Shown here one piece after another: positions 43,083-52,209 of a stretch of DNA of 64,000 nt. Source of the DNA: Ensifer adhaerens (lineage in GTDB: Bacteria > Pseudomonadota > Alphaproteobacteria > Rhizobiales > Rhizobiaceae); NCBI RefSeq assembly GCF_020035535.1, contig NZ_CP083350.1, forward strand, positions 372,001 to 436,000, written 5' to 3'. Within the stretch, counting starts at the first letter, position 1; each line of letters starts with the position of its first letter. The notes beneath the pieces were generated by a model. It saw nothing but the letters and a program-made list of their open reading frames with translations. It was not told where the DNA came from and made no database searches. The position numbers and the translations under genes were made by a program.

Positions 43083-44558
43083 ATGAACGTTTCCGAAACG
43101 ATCTTCTTCATCGAACGCGAAAGCGGGATCGGCTTGCAGGCGCAGCTGCGCGAGACCGTCGTTTCGGCCGTGCTCGCCGGCCGGGTACAGCCCGGAGCAC
43201 ACCTGCCCTCGACGCGCAAGCTCGCCGACTATCTTCGCATTTCACGCATCACGGTGACGCTCGCCTACCAGGAACTGATCTCCCAGGGCTATGTGGAAGC
43301 CGTCAACCGCAGTTCCTATCGCATCGCCGACAACCCGCCGGGCAGAGACTTTGAAAGCGACCGTCCATCCGTCGGCAGCGCCCCGGTGGACTGGAGCCGC
43401 AAGATCAAGATGAGCTTTGGTGTCGTGCGGCAGATCCCCAAACCGCTGGACTGGCGACGCTACCCCTACCCGTTTCTCTATGGCCAGATGGACCCGACGC
43501 TGTTCGACCTCAATGCCTGGCGTGACTGCGCCCGTCGGGCGCTCGCACGCGAGGATTTCGTGCTGATGGCGAGCGACTTTGCCGCCGCCGACGATGTGCG
43601 CCTCGTCAATTACATCTGCTCACGCACGCTGCCGCGCCGCGGCATCCACGCCACGCCGGACGAAATCCTCGTCACCGTCGGTGCCCAGAATGCCCTTTGG
43701 ATCGTAACGCGGCTGATCCTGGAGAAGGGCTCCGCCGCGGTCTGCGAAAACCCGTGCCATCCAGATATCAGCGCGTCTCTATTGCTCAGCGGTGCGAAAG
43801 TCACGACCGTCGACGTGGACGGAGAAGGCCTGTCGCCGGATGCCTTGCCGGAGCACATTGACGCCGTTTTCGTGACGCCGAGCCACCATTCGCCGACAGG
43901 CGCGACAATGCCGATCGATCGGCGCACCCGGCTGCTGCAGGCGGCAGAGGAAAAGGACTTCGTCATCGTGGAGGACGACTACGAGTTCGAGATCAGTTAT
44001 CTCGCGCCGCCCTCCCCGGCGCTGAAAGCCTTGGACCCCTCCGGCCGCGTGCTCTACATCGGCAGCTTCTCCAAATCGCTGTTTCCCGGGCTCCGCCTCG
44101 GCTACCTCGTCGCGCCTGCGCCCTTTATTCGCGAGGCCCGTGCGCTGCGCTCGCTCATGCTGCGACATCCGCCAGGCCACCTGCAACGCACCGCGGCCTA
44201 TTTCCTGGCGCTCGGCCACTATGACGCGGTTCTGCACCGCATGCGTACGGAGTATCACAAGCGCCACGTGATCATGGCGGAGTCGCTGCGCAGGGCGAAC
44301 CTGAAGGTCGCGGGCTCCTCGACCTTCGGCGGCACCTCGTTCTGGATGGAAGGACCGGAGGGGCTGGATGCGGATCGGCTGGTCAGCGATCTGCGCCAGG
44401 ATGGCGTGCTGATCGAAGCCGGTTCGCCCTTCTTCCCCCGGAGCGACCAGCCCTGTCGCTATTTCCGCATGGGCTATTCGTCGATCCCCGGCGCGCGCAT
44501 CCCGGAAGGCATTACCCGCGTGCGCGCACGTATCGATCTTCTTGCAGACGGTGAATGA
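43083..44558 (+). CDS. tauR: MocR-type taurine regulator
   Basis: About 491 residues from the ATG at 43083; an upstream GTG at 43059 is also in frame. GntR HTH at about residues 20-75 (LPSTRKLADYLRISRITVTL), then an aminotransferase-like domain with the PLP-lysine site VLYIGSFSKSLFPGLRLGYL and VIVEDDYEFEISYLAP. It is divergent from tauABC, as TauR is in Rhodobacter and relatives, and probably activates tau genes in response to taurine with PLP. Confidence 0.9.
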   Translation: MNVSETIFFIERESGIGLQAQLRETVVSAVLAGRVQPGAHLPSTRKLADYLRISRITVTLAYQELISQGYVEAVNRSSYRIADNPPGRDFESDRPSVGSAPVDWSRKIKMSFGVVRQIPKPLDWRRYPYPFLYGQMDPTLFDLNAWRDCARRALAREDFVLMASDFAAADDVRLVNYICSRTLPRRGIHATPDEILVTVGAQNALWIVTRLILEKGSAAVCENPCHPDISASLLLSGAKVTTVDVDGEGLSPDALPEHIDAVFVTPSHHSPTGATMPIDRRTRLLQAAEEKDFVIVEDDYEFEISYLAPPSPALKALDPSGRVLYIGSFSKSLFPGLRLGYLVAPAPFIREARALRSLMLRHPPGHLQRTAAYFLALGHYDAVLHRMRTEYHKRHVIMAESLRRANLKVAGSSTFGGTSFWMEGPEGLDADRLVSDLRQDGVLIEAGSPFFPRSDQPCRYFRMGYSSIPGARIPEGITRVRARIDLLADGE

Positions 44559-44890
44559 GTCACCCGCGAACGATCCAGCCGGCGAGGCTGCGGGGCGTTA
44601 TCGTGCTCGCTGCCGGGCTCTCACGCCGCTTGCCACCAGATAGAACAGTTGGTTGGCCTCCTTTTCCGCGACCAACCTGCCGGACCAATCCGGTCCGCCT
44701 GCATCCACCTGCCAGGAAGGTGGATTGTTTACCCGGCCAGGGGCCAATCTCAGCCCGGCGCCGATCGAGATCTCCAAGCCCCGGCGCATCAGCCCGGCCG
44801 CCAAATACCGCCGGTCCCGGGTACCGCGCGCCAATGCGACGGTGAGCTCGCTTTCTCTCGTCAGCGACCTCACAGGCGATCACCGTGTGA
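44559..44890. other. Gene-poor region between tauR and PRC-barrel gene
   Basis: No convincing gene. A minus-strand open frame of 91 codons (44598-44873) has a plausible composition but no ribosome site or recognised family. I see no repeats. It may hold a decayed gene. Confidence 0.3.
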
Positions 44891-44891
44891 T

Positions 44892-44916
44892 GGAACCGTT
44901 TCGTCCGATGCCGGTT
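44892..44916 (+). promoter_or_regulatory. RpoE2/EcfG-type promoter of the PRC-barrel gene
   Basis: GGAAC (44892-44896), 18 bases, then TT (44915-44916), the pattern known for S. meliloti RpoE2. It is 31 bp before the ATG at 44948, giving a short leader. Confidence 0.65.
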
Positions 44917-44947
44917 CTGCTCCGTTCACTTCAAAGGAGCAACGAAG

Positions 44948-45244
44948 ATGGATCACACCAATCACGTACGCCTTGGCCCCACCGAACTGACACCCGCAGC
45001 CCTTGAGGGTGCGACTGTGTATGGGGCAGATGACGACAAGGTCGGCAAGGTGGACCACGTCCACGGCGCAGGCGCCAGCGGCACCGTTATCATTGATGTC
45101 GGCGGTTTTCTCGGCATCGGTGCAAAGCCGGTTGCGGTGCCCACGACCGATCTTGATTTCATGCGTGATGAAGACGGTGAGGTTCACGCTGTGACCACAT
45201 GGACCAAGGATCAGCTCAAGTCCATGCCCGAGCATCGCGATTGA
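44948..45244 (+). CDS. PRC-barrel domain protein
   Basis: A 98-residue small protein. The single PRC barrel is seen in GATVYGADDDKVGKVDHVHG, SGTVIIDVGGFLGIGAKPVA and DLDFMRDEDGEVHAV. PRC-barrel proteins of this size are common stress-induced proteins in rhizobia. GGAG lies upstream of the ATG, and an RpoE2-like promoter precedes it. A terminator follows directly. Biochemical role unknown. Confidence 0.87.
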   Translation: MDHTNHVRLGPTELTPAALEGATVYGADDDKVGKVDHVHGAGASGTVIIDVGGFLGIGAKPVAVPTTDLDFMRDEDGEVHAVTTWTKDQLKSMPEHRD

Positions 45245-45251
45245 ACACAAC

Positions 45252-45280
45252 AGCCCGGCCTCACGCCGGGCTTCTCTTTC
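45252..45280 (+). terminator. Terminator after PRC-barrel gene
   Basis: GCCCGGC and GCCGGGC pair around CTCAC, followed by TTCTCTTTC. It begins 8 bp after the stop codon, so the PRC-barrel gene is monocistronic. Confidence 0.85.
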
Positions 45281-45333
45281 GCCGGTGGCATTGATGCGGA
45301 GGGCACGGTTGCGCCCTCTTCATTCTGATGTCG

Positions 45334-45630
45334 TCAGGCCGCAGCTTTCACCTCTTGATATTGGCGGCAGACAACGCGCTCTTGGTGAGCGCCTTGCGGT
45401 AGCCCTTCCTCCTGAAGGGTCGGCTCCAGCAGAAGCACCGCTTTTTCCAACCCAAGTTGTTTGGCCCAGGCCTTCAAGGTGCCGTAGCGGGCGATCTCAC
45501 AGTGTTCGACCGCCTGAGCCGTGAGAATAAGACCGGCATCGAGAGCCGGGCTCCTTTTGAACTCTTCCATGTGCCGGAGGCAATCGAAACCAATCAAAAG
45601 CCCGGCGCGCACGCAACTCTGCCGGGAGGC
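45334..45630 (-). pseudogene. Remnant of DUF892/YciE-type ferritin-like gene
   Basis: The frame contains MEEFKRSPALDAG and LTAQAVEHCEIARYGTLKAW, the C-terminal third of DUF892 proteins, normally about 165 residues. After LLLEPTLQEEG the frame loses homology, while the next frame reads YRKALTKSALSAANIK, the usual end of such proteins, so a frameshift is present. The N-terminal half is missing. DUF892 proteins are stress-induced, consistent with the neighbours. Confidence 0.65.
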
Positions 45631-45708
45631 TAGTTCGAATTGAGTAACCGCTAAACCTTGACGCGAAAATGCGTCGGGCGTTCAATTTCCTTTGAGGCGC
45701 AAGGCTTC

Positions 45709-45748
45709 GAGGCCGCCGAAAAATCCGACAAAGGGAAGCGGCGGCCTC
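45709..45748. repeat. 10-bp inverted repeat in gene-poor stretch
   Basis: GAGGCCGCCG (45709-45718) and CGGCGGCCTC (45739-45748) are exact reverse complements, 20 bases apart. The surrounding 45631-45929 contains no clear gene. It could be part of a short rhizobial intergenic repeat. Confidence 0.4.
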
Positions 45749-45929
45749 ACCAAGCAAGCATAACTCGATGGCCGCGACGGCTGGCGAGCGGAAGCCACTT
45801 CGGGGCAGGAACCCACCAGAAACATTAGGCGTCACTTGATGATCGATCTTTACGCCGGAGGTCCGTTGACCGCTAGGCTGCAATCGCTGGAAGGCGCGCA
45901 TGTGGAAGACGGATTGGCCAAAGCCGGGG

Positions 45930-46121
45930 ATGGCGTCGGAAACCATCACGGTGCTGCGCCGCCTCCTCAGGGAATGGTGCGACGAGCAAGGTTGTCAGGC
46001 CGAAAGTGACGCGGGCGGGCTCGCAGCCAGGAATTTGATCCGTTGGTATGAGTTCGGCGTGACGGATGAACGGGAACTGGCAAAATTGATCCGCGACGAC
46101 ATTTCAATCTCCGACGCGTAA
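45930..46121 (+). CDS. Small hypothetical protein, 63 aa
   Basis: Translation begins MASETITVLRRLLREWCDEQ and includes RNLIRWYEFGVTDERELAKL. The regular amphipathic pattern, GC-rich codons and G-run before the ATG suggest a real small soluble protein. An earlier in-frame ATG at 45900 would add 10 residues. I do not recognise a function. Confidence 0.5.
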   Translation: MASETITVLRRLLREWCDEQGCQAESDAGGLAARNLIRWYEFGVTDERELAKLIRDDISISDA

Positions 46122-46218
46122 GCTGCGGAGATAAAGGGACATCGGCAATTGGCAACGAGCCTGGTCCACCTGCCACCGCACGCTTCGGAATTGACAAGCC
46201 CGATCCTCGCCCCAGTTC

Positions 46219-48159
46219 ATGGTGATGGCATTAAGTGAGGTCGTGCGCAGCAACGCACAACGAACAGCAGCACTGGTCAAATGGACCCTCGACCGGGAAC
46301 GACGGCGCCGGAGCAGCCCTGTTTCCTCCATGCGCAGCTTCTGGGGTCTGTTGCTGGCCTACTGGCTTTCCGAACGCTGGCGCGAAGCCTGGGGCCTGAC
46401 GTTTCTCATCCTGCTCCTCACCGGATTGTCGGCGCAAGCAAGCGTATGGTTTGCCTTGACCTCGGGCGAGCTCGTCAATCGGATCGCCAATTTCCACCAC
46501 CCCACCGTACCCACCACGCCATCATCTCTTCTGAGCACCGCAGGGACGTTGGCGGCGATCGCGATCACCAGGGATGCCGGGTTCACGGCGGTCCGACATT
46601 TTTTCTCGACCACGCTCCACCGGAAATGGCGCCAGTGGCTGGACGAACGCTTCAACCGGGCGCTGCTCGATTCCAACCACACCCATTTCCACCTTCAGCA
46701 GAACGGGTTTGGTGCCGCGACGGAGGATGAGAGCTCATCGCCCGACAACATCGACCAGAGAATACAGGAAGCGATCAAGGGCATGACCGGCGGTGCGATC
46801 GGTCTCGGCGTTGGCATCGCCGGCGTCGTTCTGTCGCTCGGCTTCGTCGGGCGAAAACTGATCGAAACGTCGAGCCCCGTCAGAGGGCTCGATCTCCTCG
46901 GCAGCTACGGCAGCGCGTGCCTGATGTTCCTGGCGATCGCGATCTACGTGCCGCTCAACACCTTCATCGCAGCCAAGCTCGGCAGCGTCCTCCAGGGCCT
47001 CTCCATACGCATCCAATCGGCTGAAGGCAGTTATCGCAGCGAGTTGAACCAGCTGTTGCACCGTAGTTTTCATGTCGCCGTGATCAAGGGCGAACCGGCC
47101 CAGAAAGCAGTGAACGGGCGGCGCTATCGCGAGATCGACGACACCTGGGCGAGCCTCAACCGGGTTACTGCCGGCTACATGGGCTTCGAACTGGTGCACA
47201 ACTTTATCGGCTCACGCATCGTCGCCTATGCGCCAGGTCTGCTGCCCTATGTCGACAAGACGATCAGCCTTCAGGACTACGTCACCGGCGCCGAGCTGGC
47301 GACGGCGCTTATCAACGAATGCTCGTGGTTCATCCATGCAATGCCCGATATCGCGACGCTCAGAGCGGACGCGCGCCGGATCACCGAACTTGCGCAAGCG
47401 ATCGAAACGGTGCAGCGGCCGCAGGATTATTATGCTCGCAGCGGCCCTTCGGTGTTCGAGTACGAGACCCAGGACGCCGCACGCGGCTTGACGATCCAGG
47501 CAGTCGAACTCTTGCACACCGGCGACGACAAAGCTTTTCTGACCGCTGACGAACTGAATTTCCGTCCCGGGGAGTGGACCTTGGTGGTCGGAGAATCCGG
47601 TGGCGGAAAGACCTCGCTTCTCAAGGCCATCAACGGACTTTGGGCACACGGCCGCGGCATGATCACGGCGCCGGAGAAGGTACGAAGCCTCTACGCTGCC
47701 CAGGACGTCAAGCTCCAGGGCGTTTGCCTGAAGGACCTCGTCTGCTTGCCGGATGCAGCTGAATCCCATGACGATGCCTCTGTCATTGCAGCATTGGAGG
47801 AGGCCGGGCTCGAAGAATTCACGGAAGAACTTTCGAACGATGGTCGCGAAGGGCAGAACTGGGACAAGCTTCTGTCCGGGGGCGAGAAGCAGAAGCTGGT
47901 CCTTGCAAGAATCCTGTTGCAGGAGCCAGGCCTTCTCTTCCTCGACGAGGCGACGAGCGCACTCGATAGCGAGGCGGTTCGCGGATTTTATCAGTCGATC
48001 AAGGATCATTGCCCGGAGGCGGCGGTGATCGCCGTCATGCACGACACCTCTTCCATCCAATCCGAAAGCGGGGTCGAGTTCTTCGACAGCGTGCTCACCG
48101 TCGGCGGCCGCGTCGCGACGAAAACGCCGATTGCCGCCTGGCGCGATAAACAGGAGTAG
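46219..48159 (+). CDS. ABC transporter, fused permease-ATPase (YddA/SbmA-BacA-related)
   Basis: About 646 residues from the ATG at 46219; a later ATG at 46330 is possible because the first 37 residues are basic and unlike the family. Membrane helices at about 42-110 and 190-260 form an ABC-membrane-2 domain with RKWRQWLDERFNRALLDSN. The ATPase part has GESGGGKTSLLKAINGLW, LSGGEKQKLVLARILL and LLFLDEATSALDS. This group is related to SbmA/BacA, YddA and peroxisomal ABCD transporters. Substrate unknown. The next gene starts 99 bp downstream. Confidence 0.85.
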   Translation: MVMALSEVVRSNAQRTAALVKWTLDRERRRRSSPVSSMRSFWGLLLAYWLSERWREAWGLTFLILLLTGLSAQASVWFALTSGELVNRIANFHHPTVPTTPSSLLSTAGTLAAIAITRDAGFTAVRHFFSTTLHRKWRQWLDERFNRALLDSNHTHFHLQQNGFGAATEDESSSPDNIDQRIQEAIKGMTGGAIGLGVGIAGVVLSLGFVGRKLIETSSPVRGLDLLGSYGSACLMFLAIAIYVPLNTFIAAKLGSVLQGLSIRIQSAEGSYRSELNQLLHRSFHVAVIKGEPAQKAVNGRRYREIDDTWASLNRVTAGYMGFELVHNFIGSRIVAYAPGLLPYVDKTISLQDYVTGAELATALINECSWFIHAMPDIATLRADARRITELAQAIETVQRPQDYYARSGPSVFEYETQDAARGLTIQAVELLHTGDDKAFLTADELNFRPGEWTLVVGESGGGKTSLLKAINGLWAHGRGMITAPEKVRSLYAAQDVKLQGVCLKDLVCLPDAAESHDDASVIAALEEAGLEEFTEELSNDGREGQNWDKLLSGGEKQKLVLARILLQEPGLLFLDEATSALDSEAVRGFYQSIKDHCPEAAVIAVMHDTSSIQSESGVEFFDSVLTVGGRVATKTPIAAWRDKQE

Positions 48160-48257
48160 CTGCCACCGGCAGCCGCCCTATTTCGGTCATGTGCCGCGCA
48201 TTCGGTTCGCCCGGCGCGAAAGGGATCAAATTCCTCCATCCGAAGCCAGGAGCCCCA

Positions 48258-49298
48258 ATGCGCATTGCCCTCCTCGTCAACACGCTTGAAACCGAAAGCC
48301 CTGCCTATACAACGACCGCATTGGCGCTCGCCGCCCTCTCTCGCGGGCATGAGGTTCTCTACGTCACGCCTGGCGACTTCATCCTGCGCCCGGACGATAC
48401 GTTGATGATCCGAGCGGCCGGGTTCGCCGGCACACGGCCAAAGAAGCCGGAAACACTCTTGCGCGCGCTTGCCGATGCAGACAGGACCATCGTCAACATT
48501 GAAGACGTGGACGTCCTGCTGCTTCGCAATGACCCTTCAGAGGACGCCGAAAACCGGTCCTGGGCATCCTATGCCGGAGCCAATTTCGGGCGTCTCGCCA
48601 CCGAGCGCGGCACGATCGTCGTCAATGATCCCTGCGGTCTGGCACTGGCCCAGGACAAGCTCTACTTCCAGGATTTCCCGGTGGCCGTTCGCCCGACAAC
48701 CTTGATCTCTAAGGACATCGAAGAAATCCGCACATTCATCGACAGCCACTCCGAAGGCGTGATCATCAAGCCGTTGCAGGGATCCGGAGGTAAAAACGTC
48801 TTCCGGGTGGGCACCAGCACCGAAGGCAATCTTACGCAGATCGTCGAGGCGGTTGGCGTCGTCGGCTATCTGATCGTGCAGAGCTATCTACCGAAGGCGT
48901 CGGAAGGCGATACGCGGTTGTTCCTGATGAACGGGCGACCGCTGCAGAGAGGCGACGTCTATGCCGCATTCAGACGCGTGCCACCCAAGGGAGACGTTCG
49001 GTCCAACATCCACGCCAGCGGCACGCCGAAGCCGGCCAATGTCACGAAGGATATGCTGGCAATCGCCGAAACGCTGCGGCCCAAACTCGTCGAGGACGGC
49101 ATGTTCCTGGTCGGCCTCGATATCGTCGGCGACAAACTTCTCGAGATCAACGTCTTCACGCCCGGCGGGCTCCAGACCATCCGTGCGCTTCACGATATCG
49201 ATTTCTGCGACGAGATCCTGGATTCACTGGAAAACAAGGTCGAGATCAGGAAAACCTATCGGGGATCACTCAGCAATCGAATCCTGTCAACGCTTTGA
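48258..49298 (+). CDS. ATP-grasp protein, glutathione-synthase-like
   Basis: A 346-residue ATP-grasp ligase. The N-terminal pre-ATP-grasp fold is RIALLVNTLETESPAYTTTA, and the ATP-binding loop is VIIKPLQGSGGKNVFRV, followed by EINVFTPGGLQTI with metal-ligand residues. The layout is that of prokaryotic glutathione synthetase, but sequence differences (for example a longer middle part) suggest a paralogue joining other substrates. AGGAGC precedes the ATG. Confidence 0.82.
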   Translation: MRIALLVNTLETESPAYTTTALALAALSRGHEVLYVTPGDFILRPDDTLMIRAAGFAGTRPKKPETLLRALADADRTIVNIEDVDVLLLRNDPSEDAENRSWASYAGANFGRLATERGTIVVNDPCGLALAQDKLYFQDFPVAVRPTTLISKDIEEIRTFIDSHSEGVIIKPLQGSGGKNVFRVGTSTEGNLTQIVEAVGVVGYLIVQSYLPKASEGDTRLFLMNGRPLQRGDVYAAFRRVPPKGDVRSNIHASGTPKPANVTKDMLAIAETLRPKLVEDGMFLVGLDIVGDKLLEINVFTPGGLQTIRALHDIDFCDEILDSLENKVEIRKTYRGSLSNRILSTL

Positions 49299-49347
49299 AT
49301 CGGCCGGCCATTCCGTCGCCCCATTCCTTTTTGCACTACCTGTTGGC

Positions 49348-49373
49348 GGAACAGAACCGATGATCCGGTTGTT
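49348..49373 (+). promoter_or_regulatory. RpoE2/EcfG-type promoter of the NUDIX gene
   Basis: GGAAC (49348-49352), 19 bases, TT (49372-49373). If used, transcription would begin near 49380, which rules out an ATG at 49360 and supports the GTG start at 49444. Confidence 0.5.
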
Positions 49374-49443
49374 ATTGTCGATGTTGCGCGTGGCGCACAG
49401 AGCGCGATTGCCGCAAGCGGGCGACAAGGGAGACAGTATTCCG

Positions 49444-49914
49444 GTGAATTTTCTACGCCAAATTGCCGCTGACGTGCAGTTGATGCTGCGCCGGCCGCCA
49501 CGTATGCAATACGCGGCCTTGTGTTATCGCGTGCGCAACAACGCATTGGAAATCCTTCTCATAACCAGCCGGGACACCGGTCGCTGGGTCATTCCCAAGG
49601 GCTGGCCGATGAAGGGAAAGCGCGCGCATGAGGTGGCAGCGAGAGAGGCCTATGAAGAGGCTGGCGTGAAAGGCACCTGCCAGAGATTTCCGTTCGGCCA
49701 CTACTTTTACAAGAAGCGGCTGGACCACGGGCTCAAGATTTCCTGCAGGGTTCAACTCCACACCCTGGAAGTCGCGCGCATGCGAGCGAAATTCCCCGAG
49801 AAGGGAGAGCGGAAGCTCGCCTGGTTCGACTATCGGGAAGCGGCCAAGCGCGTCGCAGAGCCATCGCTGCGCGATCAGATGCTCCGTTTCGGACAGCAAT
49901 GCGTTCCGCAGTGA
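49444..49914 (+). CDS. NUDIX hydrolase
   Basis: A 156-residue hydrolase. The NUDIX box is GWPMKGKRAHEVAAREAYEE AGV, with all expected G, E, R and EE positions. Relatives cut diphosphoinositol or diadenosine polyphosphates. I chose the GTG at 49444 (GGGAG upstream, homology begins at NFLRQIAADVQLMLRRPPRM) instead of ATGs at 49360 or 49381. It overlaps no other gene and converges on a 64-residue gene. Confidence 0.88.
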   Translation: MNFLRQIAADVQLMLRRPPRMQYAALCYRVRNNALEILLITSRDTGRWVIPKGWPMKGKRAHEVAAREAYEEAGVKGTCQRFPFGHYFYKKRLDHGLKISCRVQLHTLEVARMRAKFPEKGERKLAWFDYREAAKRVAEPSLRDQMLRFGQQCVPQ

Positions 49915-49923
49915 ACTCTGGTC

Positions 49924-50118
49924 TTAATGGACGCTGGCGATCTTGACGGCGTGGGCGAAATCTTCCGCCACCAGTTCGCTGATCGCGATCAGGACCTCTT
50001 CCACCGAAAACCCGGACTCGATGGTCTCGCGGATCAAAAGCTGGAGGTCCAGTTCGACGACGTCACGGCAATCCTCGAGCCGTTCCTCAGATACCGTGAT
50101 GCTCTGCAGTTCTTCCAT
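49924..50118 (-). CDS. Small conserved-looking protein, 64 aa
   Basis: The protein begins MEELQSITVSEERLEDCRDV and continues with DLQLLIRETIESGFSVEEVL, an acidic helical protein. AAGAGGAG lies 7 bases before the ATG, and an RpoE2-like promoter lies upstream on the same strand. I recognise no function; it probably belongs to the stress regulon. Confidence 0.7.
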   Translation of the reverse strand: MEELQSITVSEERLEDCRDVVELDLQLLIRETIESGFSVEEVLIAISELVAEDFAHAVKIASVH

Positions 50119-50183
50119 CGCGAGACTCCTCTTGACGTGGATTCTGCTGGTTCGCCCTCGCAGGTTTGTTCACACGACCTTCC

Positions 50184-50209
50184 AACCCTTGGGAGGAGGT
50201 TTGAGTTCC
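50184..50209 (-). promoter_or_regulatory. RpoE2/EcfG-type promoter of the 64-aa gene
   Basis: On the minus strand GGAAC (50209-50205), 19 bases, then TT (50185-50184). Distance to the ATG at 50118 is about 65 bp. Confidence 0.55.
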
Positions 50210-50276
50210 GGCGAGAACATCTCAAGAAGATCAAAGAATGAGATTCGCTGCAACGCCTTGCAGCGGCATGGAGCGG

Positions 50277-51560
50277 TTACCGGTCGCGGTCACCCTTGCG
50301 GCGTGGCCGGTCTGCATCGCTCGACCGCTCTACCGGTCCTTCCCAGCCGAAGACACTGCGGCCGCCAAACTCGTGCGATTGACGAAACTCACCGGCCACG
50401 ATCTCCTTGAGATCCGGGCCGGTGGCATATTTCTCGAACTGGCGGGCCTGATCGTCGAGGCGCTTGAGAACCTGCATCTCTTCGTCGCGACCGAGCTTCG
50501 CCTTCGACACGGCGGACTTCATCACCCGGATCGTCTCGTCATACACCTTCAGGGGAACCGGAAACGGGTGGCGATCCTTGCCTCCATGGGCAAGCGAGAA
50601 GCGCGCCGGATCGGCGAACCGGCACGGCGCGCCGTGTACCACTTCGGCCACCATCGCCAGCGCCTTGACCGTGCGCGCGCCAACGCCCGGCACCAACAGG
50701 AGATGCTCGAAATCCTCTGGACCACGGTCGGCGGCAGCGGCGAGCGTGGCATGCAGGCGTTTCATGTTGACGTCTTCCTCGCGCACGTCGTGATGCGCGG
50801 GCATGATCAGATGGGGGAGCATAGGCTGCGCGCTTTGCCTGGTCGTACGTCTTGGCTCGATCGCCGCGATCTCCCGGACGATCCGGTCCGGTCCGAGCGA
50901 TGCCAGAAGATCTAGTTGGCTATTGCGCGAAGCCGCGGCGCGGCGGTCGGCAAGATTGACGATCTCGCCCTGCCGCGCACCTTCGATCGCAGTGTGGGGC
51001 GAATCCACGAAGCTGCTGATCCCCTCGGAAAGCCAGTGGTAGCGCCGGGCTTGCCGCCTCTCGCCGTTCATGCCCTGCTGCACGACAACCCATTTACCGT
51101 CATCGGTGACGATGAAGCCGTGCAGGTAAAGGTCGAAGCCGTCTTGCACGGCCGCACTGTCGACCTTTGCGACGAGGCGACTGGTGGTCGCCAGGCCGCC
51201 TCCATCGAGGCCCACGCGCTCGCCGATTGCAATCAACTCGCCCGGTGTCTCCCTGGAGTTCCGCCCTCGTCCGCCGCAGACATGGATACCAAGTTCGCCC
51301 GACAGCGGTGATAGACCACGTTTGAGGGCACCAATGACGCTGGTGGTGATGCCGGAGGAGTGCCAGTCCATGCCCATGACGCATCCGAAAGACTGAAACC
51401 AGAACGGATGCGCCAGCCGGCGAAGAAACTCGTCTCGCCCATATTCGATGACGATCGCCTGGGTAATGATCGCACCAAGTTTTGTCATACGCTCGCCAAG
51501 CCACCGGGGAACCCGGCCACCGTGAAGCGGAAGATCGGCACTGCCTGCTCTCTGGACCAT
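50277..51560 (-). CDS. DUF763 family protein
   Basis: A 427-residue protein. The N-terminus MVQRAGSADLPLHGGRVPRW is diagnostic for DUF763. A helix-hairpin-helix-like element, LLVPGVGARTVKALAMVAEV, lies near residue 290, suggesting nucleic-acid contact. The family is widespread in archaea and scattered in bacteria, and its function is unknown. The last 30 residues are rich in Arg, Asp and Gly. I set the start at 51560, where the family begins, not at a GTG 15 bases earlier. It stands alone on its strand. Confidence 0.85.
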   Translation of the reverse strand: MVQRAGSADLPLHGGRVPRWLGERMTKLGAIITQAIVIEYGRDEFLRRLAHPFWFQSFGCVMGMDWHSSGITTSVIGALKRGLSPLSGELGIHVCGGRGRNSRETPGELIAIGERVGLDGGGLATTSRLVAKVDSAAVQDGFDLYLHGFIVTDDGKWVVVQQGMNGERRQARRYHWLSEGISSFVDSPHTAIEGARQGEIVNLADRRAAASRNSQLDLLASLGPDRIVREIAAIEPRRTTRQSAQPMLPHLIMPAHHDVREEDVNMKRLHATLAAAADRGPEDFEHLLLVPGVGARTVKALAMVAEVVHGAPCRFADPARFSLAHGGKDRHPFPVPLKVYDETIRVMKSAVSKAKLGRDEEMQVLKRLDDQARQFEKYATGPDLKEIVAGEFRQSHEFGGRSVFGWEGPVERSSDADRPRRKGDRDR

Positions 51561-51843
51561 CCGGGCCTTATACACGGGCAGAAGGCCCTTTCACACAGGA
51601 AAGTTCTTCAAACGTTCTCATTTTCGCGACAGACTGCGAGACCCCGCCGGTTCGGTCGCGTCCGTGGGAAGGTGCTGCAGGTCGCCGAACAGCATCATGG
51701 CGAGACCTTGCCTTCGGGACGGCTCGACTGCGTCAGCCCGAGTAAAACCCAAACTGCATTATGAACTCTACCTTTGCGCTTAAGATAGAGTTCAGCAATC
51801 GGCGATATGCTCCGCGCTAAATTGCGTTTGAACAGGGTTCAAA

Positions 51844-52158
51844 ATGAGCGAGTTCCAAAACAGAGCTGTTCGATTGATGGTTGCTTCCGCAGGAGAGGAT
51901 TCGACCAGTGATCTTGCCGTGCGTCGCGCAAAGGTTCTGACGACCGCGCTGGAACTCTATGTCGTTTTGGGCGGATCGTCCGAACAGCTTGAGGCCTGCG
52001 TCGCGAAAAGGGATGCCGGTGCACCGAGACGCATTGATCTGGTGATCGGCGATCTGATGATGGAGATGGCAACCATAAGCCACATTCACGACATCGACGT
52101 GATGCAGGCAGCACACAATGCGCTCGACAGCGGCTTGCGCGAAACGACTTCCGCCTGA
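51844..52158 (+). CDS. Small hypothetical protein, 104 aa
   Basis: Begins MSEFQNRAVRLMVASAGEDS and contains LVIGDLMMEMATISHIHDID. Balanced, GC-typical composition and a mostly helical pattern suggest a real soluble protein. No domain recognised. The preceding 283 bp (51561-51843) show no gene or clear promoter. Confidence 0.55.
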   Translation: MSEFQNRAVRLMVASAGEDSTSDLAVRRAKVLTTALELYVVLGGSSEQLEACVAKRDAGAPRRIDLVIGDLMMEMATISHIHDIDVMQAAHNALDSGLRETTSA

Positions 52159-52209
52159 CCGCGGACCAATCTCCCCAAATCTGTTCCGCGCCTTGGCGAC
52201 CTTGCGCCG

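Noticed and set aside
44598..44873. Minus-strand open frame of 91 codons between tauR and the PRC-barrel gene
   Set aside because: Composition is plausible, but there is no ribosome site, no promoter and no recognised family; kept only as a note on the gap.
45808..45840. GGAAC before the 63-residue gene as another RpoE2 promoter
   Set aside because: No TT at 18 or 19 bases; the spacing does not fit.
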